From NCBI GenBank assembly GCA_002483105.1, contig DLHG01000013.1, forward strand, positions 248,001-312,000: 64,000 nucleotides of DNA, written 5' to 3'. This DNA comes from Bacteroidetes bacterium UBA7674. Its GTDB lineage: Bacteria; Bacteroidota; Bacteroidia; Chitinophagales; Chitinophagaceae. Below the pieces are notes generated by a model. That model searched no databases. It saw nothing but the letters and a program-made list of their open reading frames with translations, and was not told the origin of the DNA. Below are positions 7,681 to 16,542 of the stretch, one piece after another (positions within the stretch are counted from its first letter, which is position 1; every line of letters starts with the position of its first letter). A program made the translations under genes and the position numbers.

Positions 7681-10600
7681 TTGCAGCGGTATTGGTATAA
7701 GGCCATATTGTATGTTTTTTTTCTTCTATCACCCTTTGTGCTGAAAGCGCAAAGCGGTGACAATAAGCCGTTCTCTAATATCCGCACAAAGACCTTTGCT
7801 GTCACTGATACTATCCGTATCGATTCTCTATCGCTGGTAGCCGGTAGTGTCCGTATAGCCGGTATAAATGATACCGATTATGTTGTCCTCCCCGAGCAAT
7901 CGAAACTGTATTGGAAGAATAAGCCACCAATGGATTCCATTAGCATCACTTACAGGCGAATGGCGATAGCCTTTCATCAACAATATGCACACAAAACAAC
8001 AGGACAGGTTGATTCTAACTATGTGTTCCTCACCCACCGCCCGGGTACAGGGCTGCCGGGAAGTAATGGCTTTGTTGATTTCAATACGCTGGACTACAAT
8101 GGTAGCTACGGGCGCAGTATCTCCCTGGGCAACAACCAGGATGTGGTACTCAACTCGCAGTTCAACTTACAAGTAAATGGTTTCATACTCGATAGTATTC
8201 AACTACAGGCAGCGATCACGGATAATACGATACCGTTCCAACCAGAAGGGAATACACAACGTCTCCAGGAGTTTGACCAGATATATATCAACCTGCAAAA
8301 GGGGCATCACAACTTAACGCTTGGTGATTACAACCTGGAAGACCCGCCGGGTTATTTCCTGAATTATTTTAAGAGAGTGCAGGGTATATACTACCAGGAC
8401 CAGATAAGGATCAGTAAGAACACAACGAACAAAATAGGGTTGAGTGGCTCGGTAGCAAAGGGTCAATTTGCGCGGAATATTTTTGACGGGCAGGAAGGCA
8501 ACCAGGGCCCATATAAATTGACGGGCAACAACGGTGAGCAATTCTTCATTGTATTAGCTAACACCGAACGGGTGTATATCAACAATATGCCAATGGAACG
8601 TGGTGAGAATGCCGATTACATCATCAACTACAATACAGGTGAAATACGCTTCATGCCCCGCCGCATGATCACCAAGGATAGCCGCATACAGGTAGAGTTC
8701 GAATACCAGGACAGGAACTACCTCAACTCACTGATATATGGTTACGACGAACTGCAAATAGGGAAGAAGCTCAATATCCGCTTTAATGCTTACTCCAACC
8801 AGGATGCAAAGAATCAGCCATACCTGCAAACACTCGACGGCAGCCAGAAACGCTTTCTGGGCCTTATAGGCGACTCTATACAAAATGCGTTTTACCCGGT
8901 GATCGCTACCGATACCTTTGCGCCAAACAAAGTGCTCTACAAAATGGTAGATACACTGGTGAACGGCTTGCTGTACGATTCTGTATTTGTGTATTCTACT
9001 AACCCTGATAGTGCCATTTACAATCTCTCTTTTTCTTTCGTGGGTGAGAACCGTGGTGACTATTTGATATCTGCTACCAATGCCAATGGCCGTGTGTATG
9101 ACTGGGTGCCACGGGTAGGTGGTGTGCCACAAGGTAGCTACGCCCCGGTGCAATTACTTATCACCCCTAAGAAGCAACAGGTGTATACCCTCACTACAAC
9201 CTATAATATTGACTCGCTAAAAACAGTCAGCTGGGAAGTGGCCGGTAGTAATGTTGATCCTAACCTGTTCTCCAAAATTGATAACCAGTCGCATTGGGGC
9301 ATGGCATCTAAGTTGGGCTATAACGAGATCCGGCCGTTTGGCAAGAGAGACACGTTGAACAGGCGTACCTGGAAATGGGAGAACAAACTCTCTTATGAAT
9401 ATGTGCAAGATAGGTTTCAAACCATAGCACCATACCGTAACGTAGAGTTTGGGCGTGACTGGAACGTACCACAGCAAGGCGTAAAACCCGACGAGCACCT
9501 GGTAGATGTCGGCACGAAAGTGGGCAGCGAAAAGACAGGTACTACAGGATATGCATTCAGTATGTACAGGAGAGGCAATGATTACATTGGTTATAGGAAC
9601 ATCGGCTCTTACGACTACAGCTATAAGCAACTGAAAGGCGGTGTGCTGATGAACATCCTCAATGCGAATGATACTTTTCAAACAACACAGTTCCTCCGCC
9701 CCATAGCTTATGCGGAATATACGTTCAAAAAACTACTGAATACTGCACTCGGTGGCAGGTATGAGCTGGAGCACAATGCCATCACCAGTAAGGCACAGGA
9801 TACATTATTGCCTACTGCTTTTTCATTCGATGTGTCTTCTTTGTACATCAGAAATGCAGGTGAACAAACAGTGAACTATGGCCTCACCTACACACAGCGC
9901 CGCGACAGGATGGTGCGTGATGACCGGTTCAATAAGCAGAGCTATAGCCACAACGTGGAGTTCCGCTCTACACTGGCTAAATGGAAAGATCACAAACTGG
10001 GCTTTACGGGAACTTATCGTAAGCTCATTGTGCAGGATACCACATTCACCAATCAGAAACCCGATGAAAGCCTGTTGGGTCGCCTGGAGTATAGCGGTAA
10101 CATAGGAAAGGGGTTTATCACCATCAACACCATGTATGAGTTTGGCTCCGGGCAGGAACAGAAACGCTCTTATACCTATGTAGAAGTTCCCGCCGGGCAG
10201 GGCGTATATACCTGGAACGATTACAACGGCGATAATGTGCAGCAGGCCAACGAATTTGAAGTCGCCCTCTACGCCGATCAGAAGAAATTCATCCGTGTCT
10301 TCACACCTACCAATGATTATGTAAAAGTCAACTACATCAATTACAACCAGGCATTAACTATCGATCCTGCTAATCTTTTTAAAAGCAAAGGCATCAAGAA
10401 ATGGCAGAAGTTCGTTTCCCGCTTTTCCGATCAGCTATCATTGCAGGTGGGTAACCGCCTGTTGTCCCTTGCAGGTTACAAAGCCTACAACCCTTTCCTG
10501 AAGACGGAAGACGATGCAGCGATCATCTTTACCAATAACGCGCTCACCAATACTTTCTTCTTCAATCGTACAAGTTCTAAATGGGGCCTTGATTACAACT

Positions 10601-11178
10601 ACTTCGCCAGCAACGGCAAGCAACTGCTTAATTTTGGTATCGAGAATACATCTAACGCGCAGCATACCGGCAGGCTCAGGTGGAACATTAGTAAGTCGTT
10701 TACTTTCATCACCGCGCAGAAAAGCGGATATAAAAGGTTTTCTTCTCCTTTCTCCGATAACCGAAGTTATCATGTGGATGAACTATCAACAGAGCCATCA
10801 CTTACCTGGCTGAACAGGTCGGTATTACGGATAACGACCAGTTATAAGTTCGAGGAGCGAAGAAATAAAGACCTCTATGGAGGGCAGTATGCTAAAATAC
10901 AGACCATCAATCTTGAGTTCAGGTTCAGCAAGCCTGCCACCGGGGCTATCCAGCTAAAAGGAGCTTATTCCAATATTTACTACGATGGGGCGGCAAATAC
11001 GTCCGTGTCCTTCATCATGCTCGATGCGCTGCAAAACGGCAGCAACTACCTCTGGGGGATGACCTGGGACCGGAAAGTGGGGAAGGGTATTGAGGTGTCA
11101 CTCGAATATGAAGGCCGTGTACCGGGCGATAATCCTGCTATTCACACGGGTAGAATGTCGCTTAGGGCTATTCTTTAA
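7681..11178 (+). CDS. Giant outer-membrane beta-barrel protein, SprA-like in part
   Basis: About 1165 residues from a TTG at 7681; the open frame reaches back to 7579, but a consensus promoter at 7613-7641 and the position of the signal peptide (cleavage after 'FVLKA') argue for the later start. The body is built of amphipathic beta strands with frequent Tyr/Asn/Arg turns ('YSFKFEERRN'-like strands to the C-terminus 'RMSLRAIL'), as in large outer-membrane barrels. A conserved block near residues 270-345 ('GPYKLTGNNGEQFFIVLANT', 'NTGEIRFMPRRMITKDSRI') is shared, as I recall, by SprA-like and other large Bacteroidota barrel proteins. Likely exported and embedded in the outer membrane; the cargo or role is unknown. 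Confidence 0.75.
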   Translation: MQRYWYKAILYVFFLLSPFVLKAQSGDNKPFSNIRTKTFAVTDTIRIDSLSLVAGSVRIAGINDTDYVVLPEQSKLYWKNKPPMDSISITYRRMAIAFHQQYAHKTTGQVDSNYVFLTHRPGTGLPGSNGFVDFNTLDYNGSYGRSISLGNNQDVVLNSQFNLQVNGFILDSIQLQAAITDNTIPFQPEGNTQRLQEFDQIYINLQKGHHNLTLGDYNLEDPPGYFLNYFKRVQGIYYQDQIRISKNTTNKIGLSGSVAKGQFARNIFDGQEGNQGPYKLTGNNGEQFFIVLANTERVYINNMPMERGENADYIINYNTGEIRFMPRRMITKDSRIQVEFEYQDRNYLNSLIYGYDELQIGKKLNIRFNAYSNQDAKNQPYLQTLDGSQKRFLGLIGDSIQNAFYPVIATDTFAPNKVLYKMVDTLVNGLLYDSVFVYSTNPDSAIYNLSFSFVGENRGDYLISATNANGRVYDWVPRVGGVPQGSYAPVQLLITPKKQQVYTLTTTYNIDSLKTVSWEVAGSNVDPNLFSKIDNQSHWGMASKLGYNEIRPFGKRDTLNRRTWKWENKLSYEYVQDRFQTIAPYRNVEFGRDWNVPQQGVKPDEHLVDVGTKVGSEKTGTTGYAFSMYRRGNDYIGYRNIGSYDYSYKQLKGGVLMNILNANDTFQTTQFLRPIAYAEYTFKKLLNTALGGRYELEHNAITSKAQDTLLPTAFSFDVSSLYIRNAGEQTVNYGLTYTQRRDRMVRDDRFNKQSYSHNVEFRSTLAKWKDHKLGFTGTYRKLIVQDTTFTNQKPDESLLGRLEYSGNIGKGFITINTMYEFGSGQEQKRSYTYVEVPAGQGVYTWNDYNGDNVQQANEFEVALYADQKKFIRVFTPTNDYVKVNYINYNQALTIDPANLFKSKGIKKWQKFVSRFSDQLSLQVGNRLLSLAGYKAYNPFLKTEDDAAIIFTNNALTNTFFFNRTSSKWGLDYNYFASNGKQLLNFGIENTSNAQHTGRLRWNISKSFTFITAQKSGYKRFSSPFSDNRSYHVDELSTEPSLTWLNRSVLRITTSYKFEERRNKDLYGGQYAKIQTINLEFRFSKPATGAIQLKGAYSNIYYDGAANTSVSFIMLDALQNGSNYLWGMTWDRKVGKGIEVSLEYEGRVPGDNPAIHTGRMSLRAIL

Positions 11179-11184
11179 TAATTA

Positions 11185-11267
11185 GTTGGCAGTTTGCAGT
11201 AGCAGTTTTCTTAAAAATGCCGGAAATTTTTCCGATAGAACTGCAAACTGCTACTGCCAACTGAAAA
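11185..11267. repeat. Imperfect inverted repeat of AGTTGGCAG/ACTGC elements
   Basis: AGTTGGCAGTTTGCAGTAGC on the left and a run of ACTGC-type units ending CTGCCAACT on the right form a long imperfect dyad directly after the stop of the large gene. The same CAGTT-type units occur at 27868 and 31619 and, phased differently, at 36634. Confidence 0.7.
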
Positions 11268-11338
11268 CTAAACAGTACGGCATGGATTTTGCTGCATTTT
11301 CTATAATATTACCATAGAATACCGCCTAACCATCACAC

Positions 11339-12118
11339 ATGATAGAGATCAAAAACATCAAAAAGAGCTTCGGGGATAAAACTGTCCTGAATGACGTTTC
11401 CGCGCAGATGTTGCCGGGTAAGACAAACCTGATAATAGGGAGCAGCGGTAGCGGTAAGACCGTCCTCATGAAGATCATGATCGGACTGATGCATGTTGAC
11501 TCAGGACAGGTACTGTATGAAGGGCAGGACATCACCCAAATGGAAGTGAAGGAATTGAAAGATATTCGCCAGCAAATAGGTATGCTGTTCCAGGGCTCGG
11601 CTTTATTTGATAGTAAGAATGTAGAGCAGAATGTAATGTTCCCGCTGGATATGTTCACTAAGATGGACAGGAAAGAAAAAAGGAAGAAGGCTAACGAAGT
11701 ATTGGAAAGGGTGAACCTGGTTGATGCAAACAGGAAGTTCCCTGCGGAAATTAGTGGTGGTATGAAGAAACGCGTTGCGTTGGCAAGGGCACTGGTAATG
11801 AACCCTAAATATCTTTTCTGTGATGAGCCTAACTCAGGCCTTGATCCGCAGACATCCCTCGTAATTGATAAGCTGATAAAAGAACTGACTGTGGAGAATA
11901 ATATCACTACCGTGATCAATACCCACGATATGAATACTGTAATGGAAAGCGGTGACCATATCGTCTATATGCACAAAGGATATAAGAAATGGGAAGGCTC
12001 CAACAAAGAGATCATCTTCAGTGAAGACGAAGACCTCAACAATTTCATCTTCGCCTCCGACTTCCTCTACAAAGCAAAGGAAATGACCATGCTGGAAGAG
12101 AAAGGGAAAATAAAATAG
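11339..12118 (+). CDS. ABC transporter ATPase, MlaF/Ttg2A-like
   Basis: 259 residues. Walker A 'GSSGSGKT' is at 34-41, the ABC signature 'ISGGMKKRVALARA' at about 138-151 and Walker B 'YLFCDEP' at about 158-164, with the H-loop in 'NTHDMNT'. The variant signature (SGGM in place of SGGQ) is typical of MlaF-type ATPases that power retrograde phospholipid or lipid transport with the MlaE permease and an MCE protein. No mlaE or mlaD gene is next to it here, so partner genes must lie elsewhere or upstream in another transcript. Start ATG at 11339. Confidence 0.88.
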   Translation: MIEIKNIKKSFGDKTVLNDVSAQMLPGKTNLIIGSSGSGKTVLMKIMIGLMHVDSGQVLYEGQDITQMEVKELKDIRQQIGMLFQGSALFDSKNVEQNVMFPLDMFTKMDRKEKRKKANEVLERVNLVDANRKFPAEISGGMKKRVALARALVMNPKYLFCDEPNSGLDPQTSLVIDKLIKELTVENNITTVINTHDMNTVMESGDHIVYMHKGYKKWEGSNKEIIFSEDEDLNNFIFASDFLYKAKEMTMLEEKGKIK

Positions 12119-12135
12119 AAAACTACTTTTGATAT

Positions 12136-12176
12136 AATTGAAAAGGGGGGAATCAGCTGATTCCCCCTTTTCAATT
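12136..12176. terminator. Hairpin terminator after the MlaF-like ATPase
   Basis: AATTGAAAAGGGGG(G)AATCAG pairs with CTGATTCCCCCTTTTCAATT, a 20-bp stem with one bulged G. Flanking A- and T-runs allow function in both directions. Confidence 0.8.
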
Positions 12177-12191
12177 ATGTAATTGTCATAA

Positions 12192-12330
12192 AAAAAGTCC
12201 GGAAGTCCGGACTTGATAGTAAGCTTTAGTTACAGATAGGCGCTGTATAAGGGCTGATGCAGCAAGTGTTATGGTCAATAAACAAAGCATCATCGTGGTC
12301 ACCGATCGATCCTTATACCTGTAAGACGAA
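12192..12330 (-). ncRNA. Candidate structured small RNA with intrinsic terminator
   Basis: On the minus strand TTACAGGTATAAGG (12314-12327 region) is complementary to a split partner CCTTATAC...CTGTAA (12230-12252), which would close an about 100-nt structure. It is followed 14 bases later by AAGTCCGGA-AG-TCCGGACTT and seven T residues (12192-12217), a textbook Rho-independent terminator facing the minus direction. No protein-coding gene on that strand ends here. A second GCCGG...CCGGC hairpin lies upstream at about 12417-12434. No known RNA family recognised; the call is an inference from structure only. Confidence 0.35.
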
Positions 12331-12578
12331 AATGGTAGGGGGAATGTTAGAGTAAGAAAAACATATTTATTTTATAAATGTCAGATAGACTGGTCGGGAC
12401 TTGATATAAATTAGAAAGCCGGTAGAAACCGGCCTCCAAAATCTAGAATTGATTACCCATTACAAATTCTTGACTATATTTTATTACATTTTATTCTTCT
12501 TACAACAAATAAGACGAATCCCTTGGGGAAAAGGTTGGGATGTAACGTATTTTTATTTTTTGATGTATGAAATCGGGC

Positions 12579-12608
12579 TTGCTTTTGCCCTCAATTCCCT
12601 TAATTTTG
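12579..12608 (+). promoter_or_regulatory. sucD promoter
   Basis: TTG at 12579-12581, 19 bases, then a perfect TAATTTTG at 12601-12608. The leader to the ATG at 12677 would be about 60 bases. Confidence 0.6.
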
Positions 12609-12676
12609 CCCGCGTTATAAAGGTTGTGCGTTACATCACTCAACCAATCAACTAATCAACATATTCAACTAACGAC

Positions 12677-13558
12677 ATGTCAGTTTTAGTAAATAAGAAC
12701 TCTAAGGTTATCGTTCAGGGCTTCACAGGAACGGAAGGTACTTTCCACGCCGGCCAGATGATAGAATTTGGTACTAATGTAGTAGGTGGTGTTACACCGG
12801 GTAAAGGTGGACAAACACACCTCGAGAAACCTGTATTCAATACTGTAAAGGATGCAGTAGTAAAAACAGGCGCTGATGTATCTATCATATTTGTACCACC
12901 GGCATTTGCTGCTGATTCAATAATGGAAGCTGCTGATGCAGGCATCAAAGTGATCATCTGCATCACTGAAGGTATCCCTGTTCAGGACATGGTAAAGGCT
13001 CGTGAATTTATTAATGGTAAGGATTGCCGCCTGATAGGTCCTAACTGCCCTGGAGTTATCACTGCGGGTGAGGCTAAGGTGGGTATCATGCCGGGCTTTA
13101 TCTTCAAGCAAGGCCGCATAGGTATCGTCTCAAAATCAGGTACACTTACTTACGAAGCAGCTGACCAGGTGGTAAAAGCTGGTATGGGTATCTCTACTGC
13201 CATAGGTATTGGTGGTGACCCGATCATTGGTACTACTACCAAAGAAGCGGTAGAACTGCTGATGAATGATCCGGAAACTGATGGTATCGTAATGATAGGT
13301 GAGATAGGCGGTAACATGGAAGCTGAAGCTGCTAAATGGCTGAAAGACAACATGCGCAAACCGGTAGTTGGTTTCATCGCAGGCCAGACAGCTCCTCCGG
13401 GACGCCGTATGGGGCACGCAGGTGCTATCATCGGTGGTGCTGACGATACAGCTGCTGCAAAAATGAAGATCATGGGCGAATGTGGTATCCACGTAGTAGA
13501 AAGCCCTGCTAACATTGGTAAAACAATGGCTTCAGTAATAAAGAAAGAAATGGCTTAG
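12677..13558 (+). CDS. sucD: Succinyl-CoA synthetase alpha subunit
   Basis: 293 residues, the normal length. This is the TCA-cycle subunit that binds CoA and carries the phosphohistidine during interconversion of succinyl-CoA and succinate with nucleotide phosphorylation. The CoA-binding Rossmann region is N-terminal ('VQGFTGTEGTFHAGQMIEFG', 'GGVTPGKGG'). The catalytic His lies in 'RRMGHAGAIIGG' (about residue 247), and 'GPNCPGVI' is conserved. sucC is not adjacent, which is common in Bacteroidota. It is monocistronic, with its own promoter and terminator. Confidence 0.97.
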   Translation: MSVLVNKNSKVIVQGFTGTEGTFHAGQMIEFGTNVVGGVTPGKGGQTHLEKPVFNTVKDAVVKTGADVSIIFVPPAFAADSIMEAADAGIKVIICITEGIPVQDMVKAREFINGKDCRLIGPNCPGVITAGEAKVGIMPGFIFKQGRIGIVSKSGTLTYEAADQVVKAGMGISTAIGIGGDPIIGTTTKEAVELLMNDPETDGIVMIGEIGGNMEAEAAKWLKDNMRKPVVGFIAGQTAPPGRRMGHAGAIIGGADDTAAAKMKIMGECGIHVVESPANIGKTMASVIKKEMA

Positions 13559-13583
13559 GTTAATACTAAAATATCTTCCAATA

Positions 13584-13619
13584 AATGAGAAAAGCTGCCG
13601 GATGGCAGCTTTTCTCATT
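13584..13619 (+). terminator. Terminator after sucD
   Basis: A perfect 16-bp stem (AATGAGAAAAGCTGCC) with a GGAT loop; the right arm is T-rich. Confidence 0.85.
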
Positions 13620-13661
13620 TCCGTGGTACGGTTTTGTGTGTATCTGTAGAAAATATATTTT

Positions 13662-14153
13662 ATGAAATACACAGCACTCCTACTATTTGTTACATTATCC
13701 GGCCTGGCTTTCACTTCATGTGGTGATGGAGATGGCGACAACACAGACGCAGACTCTACAGTCTTGATGACAGACCCCGCTTTAGACGGCACTAATGAAC
13801 TTGTTTACTACGACCTTAATACGGGTAAACAACTTAAAAAAGACGAATCTTCGGGCAAATACGTAGATGATGCGGGTACTCCTGCAACCTTTTATGTAGA
13901 TGTACAGGCAGCAGATACTTTTGAGGCGACTACCGGCCAGAAAGTAAATAACATGTTGACCAGGATCGATAACACCTGGCGCTTGGACGATTCTAAAGTA
14001 AAGATCACCGACGATAAGATGGTGATACAGGACGAAGACAGTAAGCTGAAAGTAAAGGATGAAAAAACCAAGATCATAACTGACGACCAGAAGGTGAAAA
14101 TTACAGATAAGGATAACGACGGTGTCAACGAAGTGAAAGTAAAGAACAGGTAG
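13662..14153 (+). CDS. Small acidic/basic repeat lipoprotein, unknown function
   Basis: 163 residues. The N-terminus is a lipoprotein signal with lipobox 'LAFTSCG' (Cys at about 20), followed by an Asp-rich stretch ('GDGDGDNTDADS') that would suit outer-membrane or surface lipidation in Bacteroidota. The C-terminal 60 residues are a degenerate repeat of 'KVKITDDK'-type units, alternating Lys/Val and Asp, which may form a beta-stacked or extended fibre-like segment. No known domain recognised. Confidence 0.8.
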   Translation: MKYTALLLFVTLSGLAFTSCGDGDGDNTDADSTVLMTDPALDGTNELVYYDLNTGKQLKKDESSGKYVDDAGTPATFYVDVQAADTFEATTGQKVNNMLTRIDNTWRLDDSKVKITDDKMVIQDEDSKLKVKDEKTKIITDDQKVKITDKDNDGVNEVKVKNR

Positions 14154-14172
14154 GCTTCATGCCTTATGAATA

Positions 14173-14204
14173 AATAAAGCTCGCTGACATCAGCGAGCTT
14201 TATT
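14173..14204. terminator. Bidirectional terminator
   Basis: A perfect 15-bp stem (AATAAAGCTCGCTGA) with a 2-base loop, between the convergent lipoprotein and PaiB-like genes. Confidence 0.85.
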
Positions 14205-14223
14205 AGTATCAGGGTAAATCTTA

Positions 14224-14865
14224 CTATTCAGTGGAATCCTGGTTCCATAGTACAGGTCTTCTTCTTTTCATTTCCTTTGCCACCTTATGCGCATTAGTAT
14301 CATCTGTAGCTAACAAGTGATTTACAATATTCTTATAACTCTCATCATCCCTGTTCTGGCTCATCTTAAAGATGGCAAACACATCCTCCACCTCCAGCTC
14401 AAAGGTCACAATACCTTTCACCATCCTTGATACATAGCCCTCGGGCAAGTGCTCCAGTAGCAAAGGGTTTTCCTGTGTGTGCTCATACTTATTCATCAGT
14501 TCTGTCAGCATCTGTACCGTCGCGTTGTCATCCAGGAACTTCACTGTTCCCCGTATGTGCACCGTCTGGTAATTCCATGTCGCACCCATCTTTTGGGTAT
14601 ACCAGCTCGAACTCACATAACAATGTGGGCCTGTAAACAATATCAATACATCAGGGTTCTTCTCCAGTGCTAAATGGTGGTCGGTCTTGCGCATGATATG
14701 CGCACGCAGGAATAATTTTCCATCCCGCTCATCTATCAACACAGGTACCTGCGTTGCAACACTCTTCTGCCCGTCGTGCCCTATGAGCGTCACGAACGGG
14801 TGATCCTTCATAAAGGCAAGTATCTCCGCACCATCCTTCTCCGTAAATTCCGGCATCTTGTACAT
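14224..14865 (-). CDS. PaiB-like FMN-binding protein
   Basis: 213 residues from the ATG at 14865 (an in-frame ATG 18 bases earlier is possible). It matches the PaiB/'FMN-binding negative transcriptional regulator' family, which has a split-barrel flavin-binding fold. Characteristic segments are 'HPFVTLIGHDGQ', 'RAHIMRKTDHHLAL', 'HCYVSSSWYTQK' and 'TWNYQTVHIRG'. The Bacillus homologue affects sporulation and protease genes, but in Bacteroidota the role is unknown and DNA binding should not be assumed. Confidence 0.9.
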   Translation of the reverse strand: MYKMPEFTEKDGAEILAFMKDHPFVTLIGHDGQKSVATQVPVLIDERDGKLFLRAHIMRKTDHHLALEKNPDVLILFTGPHCYVSSSWYTQKMGATWNYQTVHIRGTVKFLDDNATVQMLTELMNKYEHTQENPLLLEHLPEGYVSRMVKGIVTFELEVEDVFAIFKMSQNRDDESYKNIVNHLLATDDTNAHKVAKEMKRRRPVLWNQDSTE

Positions 14866-14893
14866 ATCCGCAATATAAATCAAAACTAAATAC

Positions 14894-14920
14894 AGTTCCC
14901 CCTTCAGGGGGCGAAGGGGG
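14894..14920. repeat. C-run/G-run hairpin repeat, copy 2
   Basis: TCCCCCTTCAGGGGG followed by CGAAGGGGG lies between the divergent PaiB-like and anmK genes, just upstream of the anmK -7 box. Confidence 0.65.
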
Positions 14921-14925
14921 TTTTA

Positions 14926-14933
14926 TATATTTG
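14926..14933 (+). promoter_or_regulatory. -7 promoter box of anmK
   Basis: A perfect TATATTTG only 4 bases before the ATG at 14938; no good -33 TTG was found. If used, the message would be leaderless. Confidence 0.4.
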
Positions 14934-14937
14934 CAGC

Positions 14938-16038
14938 ATGGTTTACAAGGTAATAGGCTTAATGTCGGGTAGCTCGCTTGACGGACTGGATATTGTGTAC
15001 GCGCACATATACGAGGTAAGGGGCAAATGGAACTACGAGATCATCGCTTCCGACTGCGTTACCTACGACGAAGACTGGCTGAGAAACCTGGCTCATGCCA
15101 CTGACATGGAAGTTGCAGATTATCTGCGGCTCAATACTGCCTACGGTCGCTACATAGGTGAACAGGTAAATCAATTCATAGAAAAGAACTCTCTTCATCA
15201 CCAGGTGCATTTCATAGCCTCGCACGGGCATACCGTATTTCATGAACCGCAAAACGGAACGACCACGCAAATAGGAGACGGTGCGACCATTGCTGCCATA
15301 ACAGGTGTACCTGTTATCAGCGACCTGCGTTCACTGGATGTCGCCCTCGGTGGACAAGGTGCGCCTATAGTACCGATAGGGGATAAGTTGATGTTCAGCG
15401 AATATGACTACTGGCTGAACATAGGCGGCATTGCCAATATCACAGTACTGCAAAATGATGCGCCTGTTGCCTTCGACATTTGTCCGGCTAACCAGATACT
15501 CAACGGCCTTGCTGCAAAAGAAGGAAAGCTGATGGACGAGAACGGTGATATGGCAAGACAGGGGGAAATATTATCGGGTGTATTTACCCGCCTGAACGAT
15601 GTTGCCTATTACCATCAACCCGCACCAAAATCACTGAGCAACGAAGCCGCCCGCGATATGGTGTTCCCGATACTCCTCGAAAGCAGCCATAAGAACGCCG
15701 ATATGCTCCATACTATGACATTGCACATAGCCGAGCAGGTAGCAAAAGCAGTCAGCCAATATCCATCTGACAAACCCGAACCCAAACTACTCGTAACAGG
15801 CGGCGGCGCATTCAATACATATCTGATCGAGAAAATACAGGAAGCATTAGCGCCACAACATGTAAGTGTAGAAGTGCCTGATGAGACCGTAGTGAAATTC
15901 AAAGAAGCTTTGGTAATGGCACTAATAGGTGTCCTGCGCTGGAGAGAAGAAACCAATGTCCTCAGCTCTGTAACCGGCGCCTCCCGCGACAGTGTGAGTG
16001 GTGCTATATGGATGGGGCATTCGTATAGCGGAGAATAG
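14938..16038 (+). CDS. anmK: Anhydro-N-acetylmuramic acid kinase
   Basis: 366 residues, full length. The enzyme opens the 1,6-anhydro ring of anhMurNAc and phosphorylates it to MurNAc-6-P in peptidoglycan recycling, in the cytoplasm. The ATP-binding N-terminus 'GLMSGSSLDGLD' is at residues 7-18. Other family blocks are 'ASHGHTVFHEP', 'GDGATIAAITGVPVISDLRS', 'LNIGGIANIT' and 'LLVTGGGAFN'. Start ATG at 14938. No other recycling gene is adjacent. Confidence 0.95.
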   Translation: MVYKVIGLMSGSSLDGLDIVYAHIYEVRGKWNYEIIASDCVTYDEDWLRNLAHATDMEVADYLRLNTAYGRYIGEQVNQFIEKNSLHHQVHFIASHGHTVFHEPQNGTTTQIGDGATIAAITGVPVISDLRSLDVALGGQGAPIVPIGDKLMFSEYDYWLNIGGIANITVLQNDAPVAFDICPANQILNGLAAKEGKLMDENGDMARQGEILSGVFTRLNDVAYYHQPAPKSLSNEAARDMVFPILLESSHKNADMLHTMTLHIAEQVAKAVSQYPSDKPEPKLLVTGGGAFNTYLIEKIQEALAPQHVSVEVPDETVVKFKEALVMALIGVLRWREETNVLSSVTGASRDSVSGAIWMGHSYSGE

Positions 16039-16044
16039 CCTAAA

Positions 16045-16135
16045 AGAGCCCTCATTTCGAACGAAACGAAATCGAGCAAAAGCGAGATGTAGTGTAGTGA
16101 GAACTTTTTCTCAGCGAAGCTAAATCTCCAGAGGC
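16045..16135. repeat. TCATTTCGAACGAAACGAA-type dispersed repeat, diverged copy
   Basis: This region starts CCTCATTTCGAACGAAACGA and continues with GCGAGATG-GAGAAC units. It resembles the TCATTTC...GCGNAG...AGAAATC class of intergenic repeats and has a counterpart at 53021-53100. It is non-coding between convergent genes. Confidence 0.45.
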
Positions 16136-16157
16136 TAAGAGGCGAAGATGATAGAAG

Positions 16158-16514
16158 CTACCTGACATCCTCCTCAACAACCTCTAATCTTTCACGCCGC
16201 TCCTCCGTAAATTCTAATTTCGCCTTTTCATTCTTCGACAATTCGATATCCTTATTGCTTTCAGCACCCGTTTTGTAAAACGCGGTGACTGTGTACTTCC
16301 CTGGCTCCAGCCTTAGCTTGTAACCGCCATAAGCATCTGTAGTAGTAGATGCCTTAAAGCAGCCGTGATTGGTCACTTTTACTTTAACCCCGCTTTCAGG
16401 TTCACCTTGCTTGTTGATAACGCGACCTTCTATGGTGGAGGCGTGTTTGCTTTGGGCAGAAGCATTTAAAGCAAATAACAACCAGGCGATGAAGTATGGA
16501 ATAGCTTTTTTCAC
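16158..16514 (-). CDS. Exported carboxypeptidase-regulatory-like domain protein
   Basis: 118 residues. Signal peptide 'MKKAIPYFIAWLLFALNASA', then a single carboxypeptidase regulatory-like (Ig-like beta-sandwich) domain: 'IEGRVINKQGEPESGVKVKV', 'TTDAYGGYKLRLEPGKYTVT'. The charged tail ends 'RRERLEVVEEDVR'. It is the last of four same-strand genes sharing this domain. The domain occurs in many Bacteroidota surface proteins; by itself it has no catalytic function. Confidence 0.85.
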   Translation of the reverse strand: MKKAIPYFIAWLLFALNASAQSKHASTIEGRVINKQGEPESGVKVKVTNHGCFKASTTTDAYGGYKLRLEPGKYTVTAFYKTGAESNKDIELSKNEKAKLEFTEERRERLEVVEEDVR

Positions 16515-16542
16515 TAGCGTATAAACTATTAGTTTTTCTTCT

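Larger units (their letters stand above)
12119..12676. other. 558-base gap between the ATPase and sucD
   Basis: Holds the terminator at 12136-12176, the candidate minus-strand RNA at 12192-12330, a GCCGG-TTTCTA-CCGGC-type hairpin near 12417-12434 and the sucD promoter at 12579-12608. The only open frame (12449-12655) is poor in codon character and has a promoter inside it; I regard it as spurious. Confidence 0.7.

Noticed and set aside
12230..12312. Minus-strand stretch encoding a Cys-containing peptide tail ('NTCCISPYTAPICN') before a terminator
   Set aside because: No start codon or leader is found; an in-frame stop precedes it, so a modified-peptide precursor is not supported. Treated as a structured RNA candidate instead.
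12449..12655. 68-codon frame before sucD
   Set aside because: It contains the consensus sucD promoter and has no family features.
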